Shown here: positions 28,047 through 37,554 of the stretch, piece after piece
How the letters are laid out: each line of letters starts with the position of its first letter
Position numbering within the stretch: position 1 is the stretch's first letter
DNA from: Pseudoduganella albidiflava
GTDB lineage: Bacteria > Pseudomonadota > Gammaproteobacteria > Burkholderiales > Burkholderiaceae_D
Direction of reading: 5' to 3'
DNA length: 64,000 bases
Assembly (NCBI RefSeq): GCF_004322755.1
Contig: NZ_CP036401.1
Span: forward strand, 3,844,001-3,908,000
Position numbers and translations under genes: made by a program
The notes under the pieces: generated by a model
The model's input: the letters and a program-made list of their open reading frames with translations, nothing else
The model's database searches: none
Told to the model about the DNA's origin: nothing

Positions 28047-28667
28047 TCAGCGGGTCGGCAGCGGCGGCGTGGTCGTGCCGGTGGTGCCGGAACCGGTGGT
28101 GCCGGTGGTACCGGTGCCGGTCGCGCCAGCGCCGGAGCGCGTCATGCCCGTGCCCGAGGTATTGGACGAGGTACCGGACGAGGTACCGGACGAGGTGCCG
28201 GTGGCGCTGCTGCCTGACGTGCCCGACGTCGACGAACCGCTGCTGTCCATCGACGAGCCCGAGCTTGAGCCGCTGGTGCCCGAGGTGGACGAACCGCTGG
28301 TCGCGCCTGGCGTCGTGCTCGGCGTTGTGCTCGGCGTTGTGCTGTTCATGCCGGCGGTGCCGCTCGGGCCGCGCCACGTATCGGTGCCGGTGCTGGTGCT
28401 CGTGCCGCTGGTGCTGCCACTGGTGCCGCTCGTGCCGCTGCTGGAACGCATTTCGGTCGAGCTGGAGCCGGCCGTGCCGCTGGCGCCGGAGGTGGTGGTG
28501 TCCTGGCTGCCGGTGCTGTGCTGCTTGGACTTGGTGGACTTGTGTTTCTTGGTGTCGCTGGATTTCTGCTGGTCCGCGCCCGTGCTGGTCGATGAACTGG
28601 TGGACTGGGCCGCGACGCCCGCGCTGACGAACAATGCTGCAAGGATGACCGCGAGTTTGCTCTTCAT
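28047..28667 (-). CDS. Exported low-complexity Ser/Thr/Gly-rich protein
   Basis: A 206-residue protein with a clear signal peptide (KLAVILAALFVSAGVAAQ). The mature part is a short Lys/Gln stretch and then long Ser-Thr-Gly repeats (for example GTSSGTSSGTSSNTSG), so it should be intrinsically disordered and secreted or envelope-associated. Codon repeats within it make length variation likely. AAGGAG precedes the ATG at 28667. No function can be assigned; Ser/Thr-rich linkers of this kind occur in surface or matrix proteins. Confidence 0.75.
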   Translation of the reverse strand: MKSKLAVILAALFVSAGVAAQSTSSSTSTGADQQKSSDTKKHKSTKSKQHSTGSQDTTTSGASGTAGSSSTEMRSSSGTSGTSGSTSGTSTSTGTDTWRGPSGTAGMNSTTPSTTPSTTPGATSGSSTSGTSGSSSGSSMDSSGSSTSGTSGSSATGTSSGTSSGTSSNTSGTGMTRSGAGATGTGTTGTTGSGTTGTTTPPLPTR

Positions 28668-28825
28668 GTCATATCTCCTTTTGCTTGTGGGTGCATTCGG
28701 TGAATTGCCATTCTGGCACCGTCGACAGGCATGGCACGTAGGAGTACACGCCGTGCGGCAGTCGGAACTGCCCCAAGCAAATTGAAAATATTTCCAGCGT
28801 TCAGCGGCGAAGCCGCCCGTTCCCT

Positions 28826-29026
28826 TCAGCGCCGGAACCACCAGATCAGCAGCGATACCACGATGGACACGACAATGCAGGTCACGACCGGGAAATGGAA
28901 ACTGAACCCTTCGCGCACGACATGCACGTCGCCAGGCAGCCGGCCCAGCGGCAGTTTGCTCAGCCAGGGCCAGGCCAGGCCGGCCAGCAGCAGGAGGGCT
29001 CCTAGAATGATCAGCAGCTGTCGCAT
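28826..29026 (-). CDS. DUF2905 small membrane protein
   Basis: A 66-residue inner-membrane protein with two hydrophobic segments (LLIILGALLLLAGLAWPWL and VVTCIVVSIVVSLLIWWF) separated by the conserved loop LGRLPGDVHV. That loop and the length match the DUF2905 family, whose function is unknown. Gene is short but convincing on pattern. A 13-bp tandem array lies immediately upstream. Confidence 0.85.
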   Translation of the reverse strand: MRQLLIILGALLLLAGLAWPWLSKLPLGRLPGDVHVVREGFSFHFPVVTCIVVSIVVSLLIWWFRR

Positions 29027-29078
29027 CGTTCAATCCATGTCAGTATCGTCAAGAGGCCGGCGGCAGGGGATTCGCCGT

Positions 29079-29169
29079 GAATCGTCGCCGTGAATGGTCA
29101 CCATGAATCGTCGCCGTGAATCGTGATCATCCATCGTCACCATGAATCGTGACCATCGATCGTCGCCAT
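29079..29169. repeat. Seven-copy 13-bp tandem array
   Basis: Seven contiguous 13-bp units run from 29079 to 29169 with consensus GAATCGTCRCCRT: for example GAATCGTCGCCGT, GAATGGTCACCAT and GAATCGTGACCAT. A weaker unit precedes them at about 29067. The array lies between the IclR gene stop (29222) and the DUF2905 start, and 13 bp is not a coding period, so it is non-coding. It could be a protein-binding array or a slippage product. Confidence 0.85.
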
Positions 29170-29221
29170 GAAACCCCCGTTGCGGCCAGTCTAGCGCGGC
29201 GCCGGCCGGCGTGGCGCGCCG

Positions 29222-30001
29222 TCACACCCACAGCATCAGCGTGTTGGCGCAAGCCTGCAGGGCCGGCACGCAGCGCGCAGCGGCGTCGGGCGCCGGACTG
29301 CCCGACGTCCTCATCAGCACGGACAACGCCCCGGTCGCCATGCCGTGCCGGTTCTTCAGCGGAACGGAGATGCCGCGCAGGCCGATCTCGTACTGGTCTT
29401 CCGTCATGCCGAAACCCTGTTCGCGAATCGTCTCCAGCTCGCGCCGCAGGGCGCCCTTGTCCTGCACTGTCAGGTGCGTGTAGGGCACCAGTTCCACGCG
29501 CGCCAGGTAATCGTCCAGCGCCGCCTCGGGCAGGCAGGCCAGCAGCACCCTGCCCGCCGTCGACGCATAGGCGGGCTGGCGGGTGCCCGGCTCGCGCCCC
29601 GGTATCAGGTGGCGCGGCGCGTTGACCCGGCTGACATACACCACATCGTCGCCGTCGAGCACCGAGTAATTGGTGGATTCCTGCAGCTGTGCCGTCAGGT
29701 GCTGCAGGTACGGCACGATCGCGCGCGGCATGCGCGCCGAATCCAGGTACGCATGGCCCAGCGTCAGTACCTTCGGTGTCAGCCAGAACTGCCGCCCGTC
29801 CGTGGCCGCCATGCCGGTATGGACGAGCGTGAGCAGGTAGCGGCGTGCCGCGCTGCGGCTGATGCCGATGCGCTCGGAAAGCAGGCTGGGCGTCAGGCGC
29901 GCCGTGTCGTCGTCGAACGCGCCGATCACGGCGATGCCGGTGACGAGGCCCTCGATGATGTCGCGCTTGGCGACAGCAATGGTCTGCGGTAGGTCCTTCA
30001 T
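29222..30001 (-). CDS. IclR-family regulator (PcaU/PobR-like)
   Basis: A 259-residue regulator: N-terminal winged HTH (FDDDTARLTPSLLSERIGIS, RSAARRYLLTLVHTGM) and C-terminal effector domain (LDGDDVVYVSRV, ASTAGRVLLACLPEA, FGMTEDQYEIGLRGISVPL). The RSAARRYLLTL recognition region is typical of the PcaR/PcaU/PobR group that senses aromatic acids. It is divergent from a porin gene, with a three-half-site operator 20 bp from its own start. It probably controls itself and the porin, perhaps pobA too. The effector is not determinable; protocatechuate or 4-hydroxybenzoate are candidates. Confidence 0.85.
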   Translation of the reverse strand: MKDLPQTIAVAKRDIIEGLVTGIAVIGAFDDDTARLTPSLLSERIGISRSAARRYLLTLVHTGMAATDGRQFWLTPKVLTLGHAYLDSARMPRAIVPYLQHLTAQLQESTNYSVLDGDDVVYVSRVNAPRHLIPGREPGTRQPAYASTAGRVLLACLPEAALDDYLARVELVPYTHLTVQDKGALRRELETIREQGFGMTEDQYEIGLRGISVPLKNRHGMATGALSVLMRTSGSPAPDAAARCVPALQACANTLMLWV

Positions 30002-30020
30002 TGCAAAATATTTCCATTTT

Positions 30021-30055
30021 TGCGCGATAATCGCGCAGGATGCGCGATTGTCGCA
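30021..30055. promoter_or_regulatory. IclR-type operator: 17-bp palindrome plus third half-site
   Basis: TGCGCGATAATCGCGCA (30021-30037) is a perfect palindrome, and TGCGCGATTGTCGCA (30041-30055) repeats its left half exactly 20 bp further. PcaU and PobR of Acinetobacter are known to bind a palindrome with an extra direct half-site. It lies between the IclR gene and the porin gene that diverge from this point. Confidence 0.7.
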
Positions 30056-30198
30056 TTAACAGGCGCGCAATGGTGTTTTTTTGCTCACGCCGAATTCCTA
30101 TACTCGTTACCCGGCCACGACTGGCTGCAGCAGGCCAGCCCTGCCAGGTTGCGCGGCCAGCCGCCGCCAACGACGAATAACGATTCGATGGAGATACG

Positions 30199-31341
30199 AT
30201 GAAAGGGAAGCGGCTTTCTGCCTGGGCCATTGCGTGCCCCATCTTCGCGTGCCCCGCCCTCGCCTGGGCGCAAGGGGTGACGCTGTACGGCAATTTCGAC
30301 CAATACATCGGCCATATCCGCAGCAGCAATGGTGCCCACATCACGGGGCTGAACGACGGCGCGCTGCTGCGCAGCCGGCTCGGCGTGCGCGGCACCGAAG
30401 CGCTGGGCGACGGCATGGAACTGAAGTTCAACCTGGAAGCGGGGCTCAATGCCGACAGTGGCAGCGCCGCCGACGGCAAGCGGCTGTTCGACCGGCAGGC
30501 CTGGATCGGCATCGCCACGAAAGCCGGCGAATGGCGCGCGGGCCGCCAGAACACCGAGATCTTCTTGATCGGCAACGCCATCGACTACACGGACCGCACC
30601 ACCTTCGGCTCCGTGATCAACAATTTCGGCGTGCCATCGCGCTTCGACAACGACATCTCGTACCGCAGCCCGCGCATCGGTGGCGCGTCGGTGGTGCTGC
30701 ACTATGCGCTGCCGGAAAACGGTGCCGCGAACCAGACACCGCGCGGCAACCGCGCGCTCGTGCAATTCGCGGTGGACTACACGCGCGAACAATGGCGCTT
30801 CGGCTACGCTGGCCTGCAGGCCAGCCCCAACGACGTGACCGCCACCGTGCGCGAGAAGATCCGCTATCACAACGTGTACGCCAACTACCGGTACGGCAAG
30901 GGGACGCTCTACGCGGTGTTCGTGCGGACCAACAATGCGACGGCGAACGCCAACGGCAACACCGCCGGGTCCATCCTCAGCAACGTGGCCAGCCCCGACA
31001 ACCATTTCGCCGGCACGGACCGCAACGCCGGCCGCTACTACAACATGTGGCAGCTGTCGGCCGACTACCGCATTGCCGCCAACCTGCGCGTGGGAGCGCT
31101 GTATGGCGTGATCCGCGACACGTCGGGCGGCGATGCCGGGGCCCGCGGCGCCAGCATCGGCGGCTTCTACGACCTGTCGCGGCGTACCCTGCTGTACGGC
31201 ATCGCCGCCCGCATGAAGAACGCGCCGAACGCCGGCTTCCGCTTCGGCGGCTCGGGCGCACCGTCGGCCAACCTGGCGGGCGACGACGTCAACGGCCGCC
31301 GGCTTACCGGCCTGCAGGCGGGCGTGGTGCACAAGTTCTGA
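30199..31341 (+). CDS. Outer-membrane porin (gram-negative general porin family)
   Basis: A 380-residue trimeric beta-barrel porin. Signal peptide ends at ALAWAQ, and the mature N-terminus GVTLYGNFDQYIGH is the typical first strand of Burkholderiales porins; SRLGVRGTEALGDGMELKFNLE follows the family pattern and the last residue is Phe (VVHKF). It is divergent from an IclR regulator and just upstream of pobA on the opposite strand, so it probably admits aromatic acids. GGAG precedes the ATG. Confidence 0.9.
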   Translation: MKGKRLSAWAIACPIFACPALAWAQGVTLYGNFDQYIGHIRSSNGAHITGLNDGALLRSRLGVRGTEALGDGMELKFNLEAGLNADSGSAADGKRLFDRQAWIGIATKAGEWRAGRQNTEIFLIGNAIDYTDRTTFGSVINNFGVPSRFDNDISYRSPRIGGASVVLHYALPENGAANQTPRGNRALVQFAVDYTREQWRFGYAGLQASPNDVTATVREKIRYHNVYANYRYGKGTLYAVFVRTNNATANANGNTAGSILSNVASPDNHFAGTDRNAGRYYNMWQLSADYRIAANLRVGALYGVIRDTSGGDAGARGASIGGFYDLSRRTLLYGIAARMKNAPNAGFRFGGSGAPSANLAGDDVNGRRLTGLQAGVVHKF

Positions 31342-31403
31342 TCTGTCTGGCCGGTTGCCGGACGCTTCCCGTCACGCCTTCGGCGCGGCGACCGGGCCTT
31401 GCC

Positions 31404-32663
<1,260 letters not shown>

Positions 32664-32703
32664 CTATTTTGCAAATGCCTTGTCCTGAACAGGTCGATTC
32701 GCC

Positions 32704-33642
32704 ATGAACATCCTTCCCAACGAGATTCCCCAGTTCGCGCTGTACGGCGAGAATACGCCGATCGACAATGCCGAGTTCGTGCATATCGAACTGATCGAGA
32801 CGCGCAGCCGCCTGCACGACTGGCACATCGGCCCGCACACGCACCGCGGCCTGTTCCAGGTACTGTTCCTGATGGGCGGACACGTCAGCGCGCAGGTGGA
32901 AAACATGCTGTGGGAATGCGATGGCCCGACCGTCATCACGATCCACCCGAGCGTGGTGCACGCGTTCGACTTTTCCACGGAGGCGCAGGGCTATGTGCTG
33001 ACGATGGACCAGAACGTGGTGCTGTCGGTCGACCTGTTCGCGCCGCTGTTCCTGCGCCCGCAGGCCATGCGGCTGCACGAGAACGCCATGGTGCAGGACC
33101 GCCTGGCCGCGCTGCTGCACCAGCTGATGCAGGAAGCGGCCGGGCCCCGCTATGGCCAGGCGCTGATGGTCGAATGGCTGGCGCGCAGCGTGCTGCTGTT
33201 GCTGGTGCGGCTGGAAACGGAGCGGCGCATGGCCGACCAGTCGGGCCATGTGGAATTCGAACTGTTCAGCCGCTTCCGCGCGCTGGTCGAAGAGCACTTC
33301 CGCGAACAGTGGCTGGTGGGCCGCTATGCGGACGCGCTGCGCGTGACGGCGGCGCGGCTGAACCGGCTGTGCGTGAAGCTGGCCGGGAAATCGGCCTTTG
33401 AAATGGCGCAGGACCGCCTGATGCTGGAAGCTTGCCGCAAGCTCACCTACGTGCCTACCTCGGTCGCCACGATCGGCTACGAACTGGGCTTCCAGGACCC
33501 GGCTTACTTCAGCCGGCTGTTCCGCAAGCGCCTGGGGCTGACACCGAAGCAGTACCGCGAGCAGACCCGCAACAGCACCCGGCAGCATCCCGACCTGGCG
33601 ACGCTGCCGGCGGCGGGCGCCGCCGGCATGCCGGGCAGTTAA
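32704..33642 (+). CDS. pobR: AraC/XylS-type activator of pobA
   Basis: A 312-residue regulator with a cupin-like N-terminal effector domain (LHDWHIGPHTHRGLFQVLFL) and a C-terminal AraC double HTH (VTAARLNRLCVKLAGKSAFE; VATIGYELGFQDPAYFSRLF with KRLGLTPKQYR). Divergent placement next to pobA supports the PobR (PobC-type) role of activating pobA with 4-hydroxybenzoate. The symbol is from context; note that an unrelated IclR-type PobR exists in Acinetobacter. The ATG at 32704 follows a short leader. Confidence 0.8.
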   Translation: MNILPNEIPQFALYGENTPIDNAEFVHIELIETRSRLHDWHIGPHTHRGLFQVLFLMGGHVSAQVENMLWECDGPTVITIHPSVVHAFDFSTEAQGYVLTMDQNVVLSVDLFAPLFLRPQAMRLHENAMVQDRLAALLHQLMQEAAGPRYGQALMVEWLARSVLLLLVRLETERRMADQSGHVEFELFSRFRALVEEHFREQWLVGRYADALRVTAARLNRLCVKLAGKSAFEMAQDRLMLEACRKLTYVPTSVATIGYELGFQDPAYFSRLFRKRLGLTPKQYREQTRNSTRQHPDLATLPAAGAAGMPGS

Positions 33643-33652
33643 CCGCCAGGGG

Positions 33653-35434
33653 CTAGCGCGCGCTACCGTGTTCGGCCTTCATCCGGTAGTACTCCTTCTG
33701 GCCGCGGGCGCGCACCGTCCTGGCCAGCTCGGCCGCCTCGACCGCGGCGAGGCTGACGGAAGCATAGGCATCCGGATGGCTCCTGAGGCGGCCGAGCGCC
33801 TGCTCCGCCTCCGGCTGGCCCGCCAGCGACAGCCCGAACGTGGCCGACACGGCCAGTTCGGCGCCCAGCGCTTCGACGGTGGGCACGGCAGCGCCGGCAA
33901 TGGTGGCATCGACGGCCGCCATCGCCGCCTGTGGCGATGCCAGGGATTTCGCCTTTTCCATGTCGCTCGCCACGCCCATCAGGAAGTCGAGCGCCGCCCT
34001 GCTGCCGGAGGCGTTGACCAGGTCGCCGAGGTGGATCAGCGCGGCGTTCTTGGCGTTGAACACGGCCTGGCCGGCGCGCCGGCTCTCGACGAAGTCGATC
34101 AGCGGCCGCACGGCGATCTCGCTGCCGATGAAGCACAGCGTGGTGACGATCTCGGGCAGGAATTCCTCGTGCTGCTCGGGTTCGTCGACCAGCCATTCCA
34201 GCAGCTTGCGCGCATCGTCCGCCTGGTATTGCGACGCGGCGCCATACGGAATGCCTTCGATCCAGTGCTGCGAGACGAAGGCGCGCACGTCGGCCGGCGG
34301 CCTGGCCGCGGGCCCCTGGCAGGAACAGCCGCCGGCGGCCATGACCGCGCCGGTGCCGGCCAGGGGACCGGCCAGGTAGCGGCCGGACTCGGTGGCATCG
34401 ACGACATTGTGATCGGCACCGATGCTGGGGAACATGACAGCCCTCGTATCATCCGAGCGGTGGCCATTGCCCGCGTTGTGGCCGTATTCGTGCACCCACA
34501 GGATGCCTTCCTGGTTGGCGGTAAAGCGCACCACGGCCAGGTTCGTGACCGCGCTGCCGACCGGCGCGCAGCCGATGATCGAGCCGCCCGGCCCGCCGCA
34601 CCAGCGGATCGCCTGCACCACCTTGATGCCGGTGCCGGCCCCCATCAGCGTGTTCCATTCGGCCTGCGTCTGGATGGTGGCCGGCACGGTGGCCGGCAGC
34701 AGCCGCACCGGTCCGTTACGGACGAACTGCACCCGCGTCGCGATATCGGCCCCCGTGTCGGCGCCCTGCAGCACGGTGCCCATGTCGCGCAGGATACGGT
34801 CCGCCTCGGCATCGGTCAGCGCGACGGCGCTGTGGCGGTGCACCGTCACGCTCACCGTCCTGGTGCCCAGCGTGGGTGGATTGACCACCAGGTAGTCGAC
34901 ATACAGCGGAATGTCGGCCCCCCACTCGACGTTGACCCAGATGTCGACGCCGCCGGGACGGGGCGCCACGTTGTGCAGCGTGTAGCGCGCCGCGCCGAGG
35001 AACTTGCCGGCATCCGGCCCGCCGGCCGCGCCCTCCCCGATCGACACGAACACGTGGGACTGCGGGCCGACAGCCGGCCAGTTGAGCCGCAGCGTCCACT
35101 GGCCGCGGCGGGGCCCCCAGTCGTGGCGGTAGGTAAAGCCGGTGCCGCTCAGTTCGGGCTCCGGCGCCCCGGATGCCATCACCTGGCGCACCGCGTCCCT
35201 GTCGACATCCTGCTCGCTGATGGAAAACGCGGCGCCGCGGCCGCTGCCGGAACCGCCGTCCGCGCGCGGCCCGCCGCCTTCCACGGCAGCACCGAACAGC
35301 TGCCGGACCGAGCGCCCGTCCGCTTCCTGGATCGCCTCGGCATACGGGCCGGACCTGGCCGGGGAAGCGGGCATCGTGTCGCCCTCCTGGCCGGCCCCGG
35401 CCATGCCGGGGCGGTGAATGAGATTGGTGGTCAT
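33653..35434 (-). CDS. Putative metzincin-like metalloprotease with HEAT-like C-terminus
   Basis: A 593-residue protein. The zinc-binding signature HEYGHNAGNGH (His315, Glu316, His319, His325) fits the metzincin pattern HExxHxxGxxH, with a methionine nearby (AVMFPS) that could be the Met-turn. N-terminally there is a beta-sandwich-like region (GPRRGQWTLRLNWPAVGP). The C-terminal 220 residues are alpha-helical and HEAT-like, containing GSEIAVRPLIDFVESRRAG. No signal peptide is visible, which is unusual for this class; it may use another export route or act inside. AAGGAG precedes the ATG. Its place inside the aromatic cluster has no clear logic. Confidence 0.65.
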   Translation of the reverse strand: MTTNLIHRPGMAGAGQEGDTMPASPARSGPYAEAIQEADGRSVRQLFGAAVEGGGPRADGGSGSGRGAAFSISEQDVDRDAVRQVMASGAPEPELSGTGFTYRHDWGPRRGQWTLRLNWPAVGPQSHVFVSIGEGAAGGPDAGKFLGAARYTLHNVAPRPGGVDIWVNVEWGADIPLYVDYLVVNPPTLGTRTVSVTVHRHSAVALTDAEADRILRDMGTVLQGADTGADIATRVQFVRNGPVRLLPATVPATIQTQAEWNTLMGAGTGIKVVQAIRWCGGPGGSIIGCAPVGSAVTNLAVVRFTANQEGILWVHEYGHNAGNGHRSDDTRAVMFPSIGADHNVVDATESGRYLAGPLAGTGAVMAAGGCSCQGPAARPPADVRAFVSQHWIEGIPYGAASQYQADDARKLLEWLVDEPEQHEEFLPEIVTTLCFIGSEIAVRPLIDFVESRRAGQAVFNAKNAALIHLGDLVNASGSRAALDFLMGVASDMEKAKSLASPQAAMAAVDATIAGAAVPTVEALGAELAVSATFGLSLAGQPEAEQALGRLRSHPDAYASVSLAAVEAAELARTVRARGQKEYYRMKAEHGSAR

Positions 35435-35920
35435 CGATTAACTCCTTGGACATACCCTGATTACCCGGCCGATTATCCGGCCGGGACTGGCGACATGACT
35501 GCAGAAACCGGCTGAATATCGATCTGGCTATATCGATGGAGAACAAGGGCGGTCGGCGCTGTCATGGCAATTCAACATAGACAAGGCCTGCGCGAATACA
35601 AGCGGCTTTTGAATCGGCGGTATCGACCGGTCTGCCGGGCGGTTTTCCCGCGCAGCGCGGCCGGCCACGCCGGCGCGGCGGCAAGGGAGGAAAGATGTCG
35701 AAAGATGTCGCGACTTTGTCCTGGAATATGCGGCCAGCTGTCCATTGCCGGGTCAAGGTTCTACAATATTCGGACACTACGCGGGTAATAAGATGTCAGC
35801 GCGTGACGATTATCTGCCGCTATTCAAAAACAGGAAGCCTATCGGCGATGACGCCGCGATATAAATAATTATTCGCAATTTTTTTAATATGCCGCGCCCA
35901 TTGTCCAGGGCATGATCCGG
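35435..35920. other. Intergenic region, no convincing gene
   Basis: About 490 bp between the metalloprotease start and the IclR stop. Small frames on both strands at about 35562-35788 have no ribosome site, no family resemblance and irregular composition. AAAGATGTCG is directly repeated at 35692-35711. The last 90 bp is AT-rich (35850-35900). I see no clear promoter or terminator, but the metalloprotease promoter should lie here. Confidence 0.4.
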
Positions 35921-36700
35921 TCACAGCAACGCCGACAATTCCGCCTGGATCTTCACCATCGCCGGCAGGCAGCGCTCCACCATCGCCTCGAGCGGCATGC
36001 GTCCCTCGTGCACGCTGACGTTCAGCGCGGCCACGATCTCGCCCCGGAAATTACGCAGCGGCACGGCGATGGCGCGCAAGCCCAGCTCCAGCTCCTGGTC
36101 GACCAGCGCGTAGCCCTGCTCGCGCGTGCGGGCGATTTCCAGCGCCAGCCGTTCGCGATGCACGATCGTGTGCGCGGTGATGCGTTCCGGCTCAACGCTG
36201 GCCAGGTACTTTTCCACTTCGTCCGTGGGCAGGTGCGCCAGCAGCACGCGGCCGTTCGCGGTGCAGTAGGCTGGCACCCGCGTGCCCGGCTGCAGCGTGG
36301 TCGACACCAGCCGCCCGGCACTGACGGCGGCCACGCAGACCAGCTCCCGGTCGTCCAGCACGCCGCACGATGCCGCCTCGCCCAGCGAATAGGCCAGCCG
36401 GTACAGCAGCGGCTGGGCGATGCGCGGCAGGCGCGCCGAGTGCAGGTAGGACTGGCCCAGCCGCAGCACGGCGGGCGTCAGCGAGAACAGCTTGTTCTCA
36501 TGGCGCATGTAGCCCAGGTGCGTCAGCGTGATCAGGTAGCGCCGCGCCGCCGCGCGGGTCAGGCCGGTGCGCACGGCCACCTCCGCGATCGTCAGGCGCG
36601 AGCGCTCCTGGTCGAACGCCTCGATCACCTGCAAGCCTTTTTCCAGCCCGGCGACCAGGTCGCGCGGATGCGGCGCGTCCGGCGGTATTCCCTGTTCCAT
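35921..36700 (-). CDS. IclR-family regulator next to pcaHG
   Basis: A 259-residue regulator: winged HTH (FDQERSRLTIAEVAVRTGLT, RAAARRYLITLTHLGYM) and effector domain (LDDRELVCVAAVSAG, GRVLLAHLPTDEVEKYL, YALVDQELELGLRAIAVPL). It is divergent from pcaH and a three-half-site operator lies in the gap, so it likely controls pcaHGB(CD). It is similar to but distinct from the IclR genes at 29222 and 51251, giving three paralogous regulators in one cluster. The ATG at 36700 has AAGGAG upstream. Repressor or activator mode cannot be read. Confidence 0.85.
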   Translation of the reverse strand: MEQGIPPDAPHPRDLVAGLEKGLQVIEAFDQERSRLTIAEVAVRTGLTRAAARRYLITLTHLGYMRHENKLFSLTPAVLRLGQSYLHSARLPRIAQPLLYRLAYSLGEAASCGVLDDRELVCVAAVSAGRLVSTTLQPGTRVPAYCTANGRVLLAHLPTDEVEKYLASVEPERITAHTIVHRERLALEIARTREQGYALVDQELELGLRAIAVPLRNFRGEIVAALNVSVHEGRMPLEAMVERCLPAMVKIQAELSALL

Positions 36701-36714
36701 GCGAAATCTCCTTG

Positions 36715-36749
36715 TTTGTGCGAGTATCGCACAAAGCGTGCGCATTGCG
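36715..36749. promoter_or_regulatory. IclR-type operator between regulator and pcaH
   Basis: TTTGTGCGA (36715-36723), spacer GTA, TCGCACAAA (36727-36735) is a perfect palindrome, and GTGCGCATTGCG follows from 36738, 20 bp after the first GTGCG half-site. The layout matches the operators at 30021 and 51123. It lies about 15 bp upstream of the IclR start and 110 bp upstream of pcaH. Confidence 0.7.
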
Positions 36750-36845
36750 GATGCAGCTCGACATTGCCCCGTTGAGGGGAGCAGCCCGGGCGCCTAACAT
36801 GGCCAGCATCCGACAACATTGCGCCCGGCGCACCAGGAGACTCCA

Positions 36846-37544
36846 GTGAAATTCGATTCCGTCCCATCCGGCGTGTATCCGGAACTCGTCTATCCCGAAT
36901 ACAAATCCACCGTCAAGCGCGGCCCGCTGCAGCCGCTGCTGCGCCTCGACGCGGCGCTGCCCGTCAGCGACAACATCGCCACCCCGTCGGGCCTGGTATT
37001 GCCGGGCGAGATCGACCTGACCAGGCCGGACGGCTGCGCCGGCGAAGCCATCGGTGAACGCATCGTCGTCACCGGCCGCGTGACGGATGAGGACGGCAAG
37101 CCCGTGCGCAACTCGCTCATCGAGGTATGGCAGTGCAACGCGGCGGGCCGCTACCGCCACAAGAAGGACCAGCACAACGCCCCGCTCGATCCGAACTTCA
37201 ACGGCTGGGGCAAGATGCTGACGGACGGCGAAGGCCGCTACCGCTTCGTGACGGTCCGCCCGGGCCCTTATCCGTGGGGCAACCACCACAAGGCCTTCCG
37301 CCCCGCGCACATCCACTTCTCGCTGTTCGGCAACGTATATGCGCAGCGCCTCGTCACGCAGATGTATTTCCCGAACGACCCGCTGTTCGACTACGATCCG
37401 ATCTTCAACAGCGTGCCCGACGCGGCCGCGCGCCAGCGCCTGGTGTCCCGTTTCAGCATCGAGGAAACCATGCACGAACACCTGCTGGGCTATGAATTCG
37501 ACATCGTCCTGCGCGGACGCGACGCCACCCCGATGGGCCTGTAA
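36846..37544 (+). CDS. pcaH: Protocatechuate 3,4-dioxygenase beta subunit
   Basis: Intradiol ring-cleavage dioxygenase subunit carrying the catalytic Fe(III); with PcaG it opens protocatechuate to 3-carboxy-cis,cis-muconate. Family residues: GRVTDEDGKPVRNSLIEVWQCNAAGRY (first iron Tyr), YRFVTVRPGPYPWGNHHKAFRPAHIHFSLFG with the second Tyr and the two His ligands. The 232 residues match PcaH. The start is GTG at 36846, which has AGGAG seven bases upstream. It is the first gene of the run pcaHGB(CD), 10 bp from pcaG. Confidence 0.95.
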   Translation: MKFDSVPSGVYPELVYPEYKSTVKRGPLQPLLRLDAALPVSDNIATPSGLVLPGEIDLTRPDGCAGEAIGERIVVTGRVTDEDGKPVRNSLIEVWQCNAAGRYRHKKDQHNAPLDPNFNGWGKMLTDGEGRYRFVTVRPGPYPWGNHHKAFRPAHIHFSLFGNVYAQRLVTQMYFPNDPLFDYDPIFNSVPDAAARQRLVSRFSIEETMHEHLLGYEFDIVLRGRDATPMGL

Positions 37545-37554
37545 GGAGAGCACC

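Noticed and set aside
28047..28667. The Ser/Thr/Gly repeats as a CRISPR or minisatellite array
   Set aside because: The repeats are codon-level low complexity in one open frame with a signal peptide and good start, so it is read as a protein.
29079..29169. The 13-bp array as a CRISPR array
   Set aside because: Units are contiguous without spacers and far shorter than CRISPR repeats.
35562..35788. Small frames on both strands (71-74 residues) in the gap after the metalloprotease
   Set aside because: No ribosome site, no conserved motif, irregular composition. Left as intergenic.
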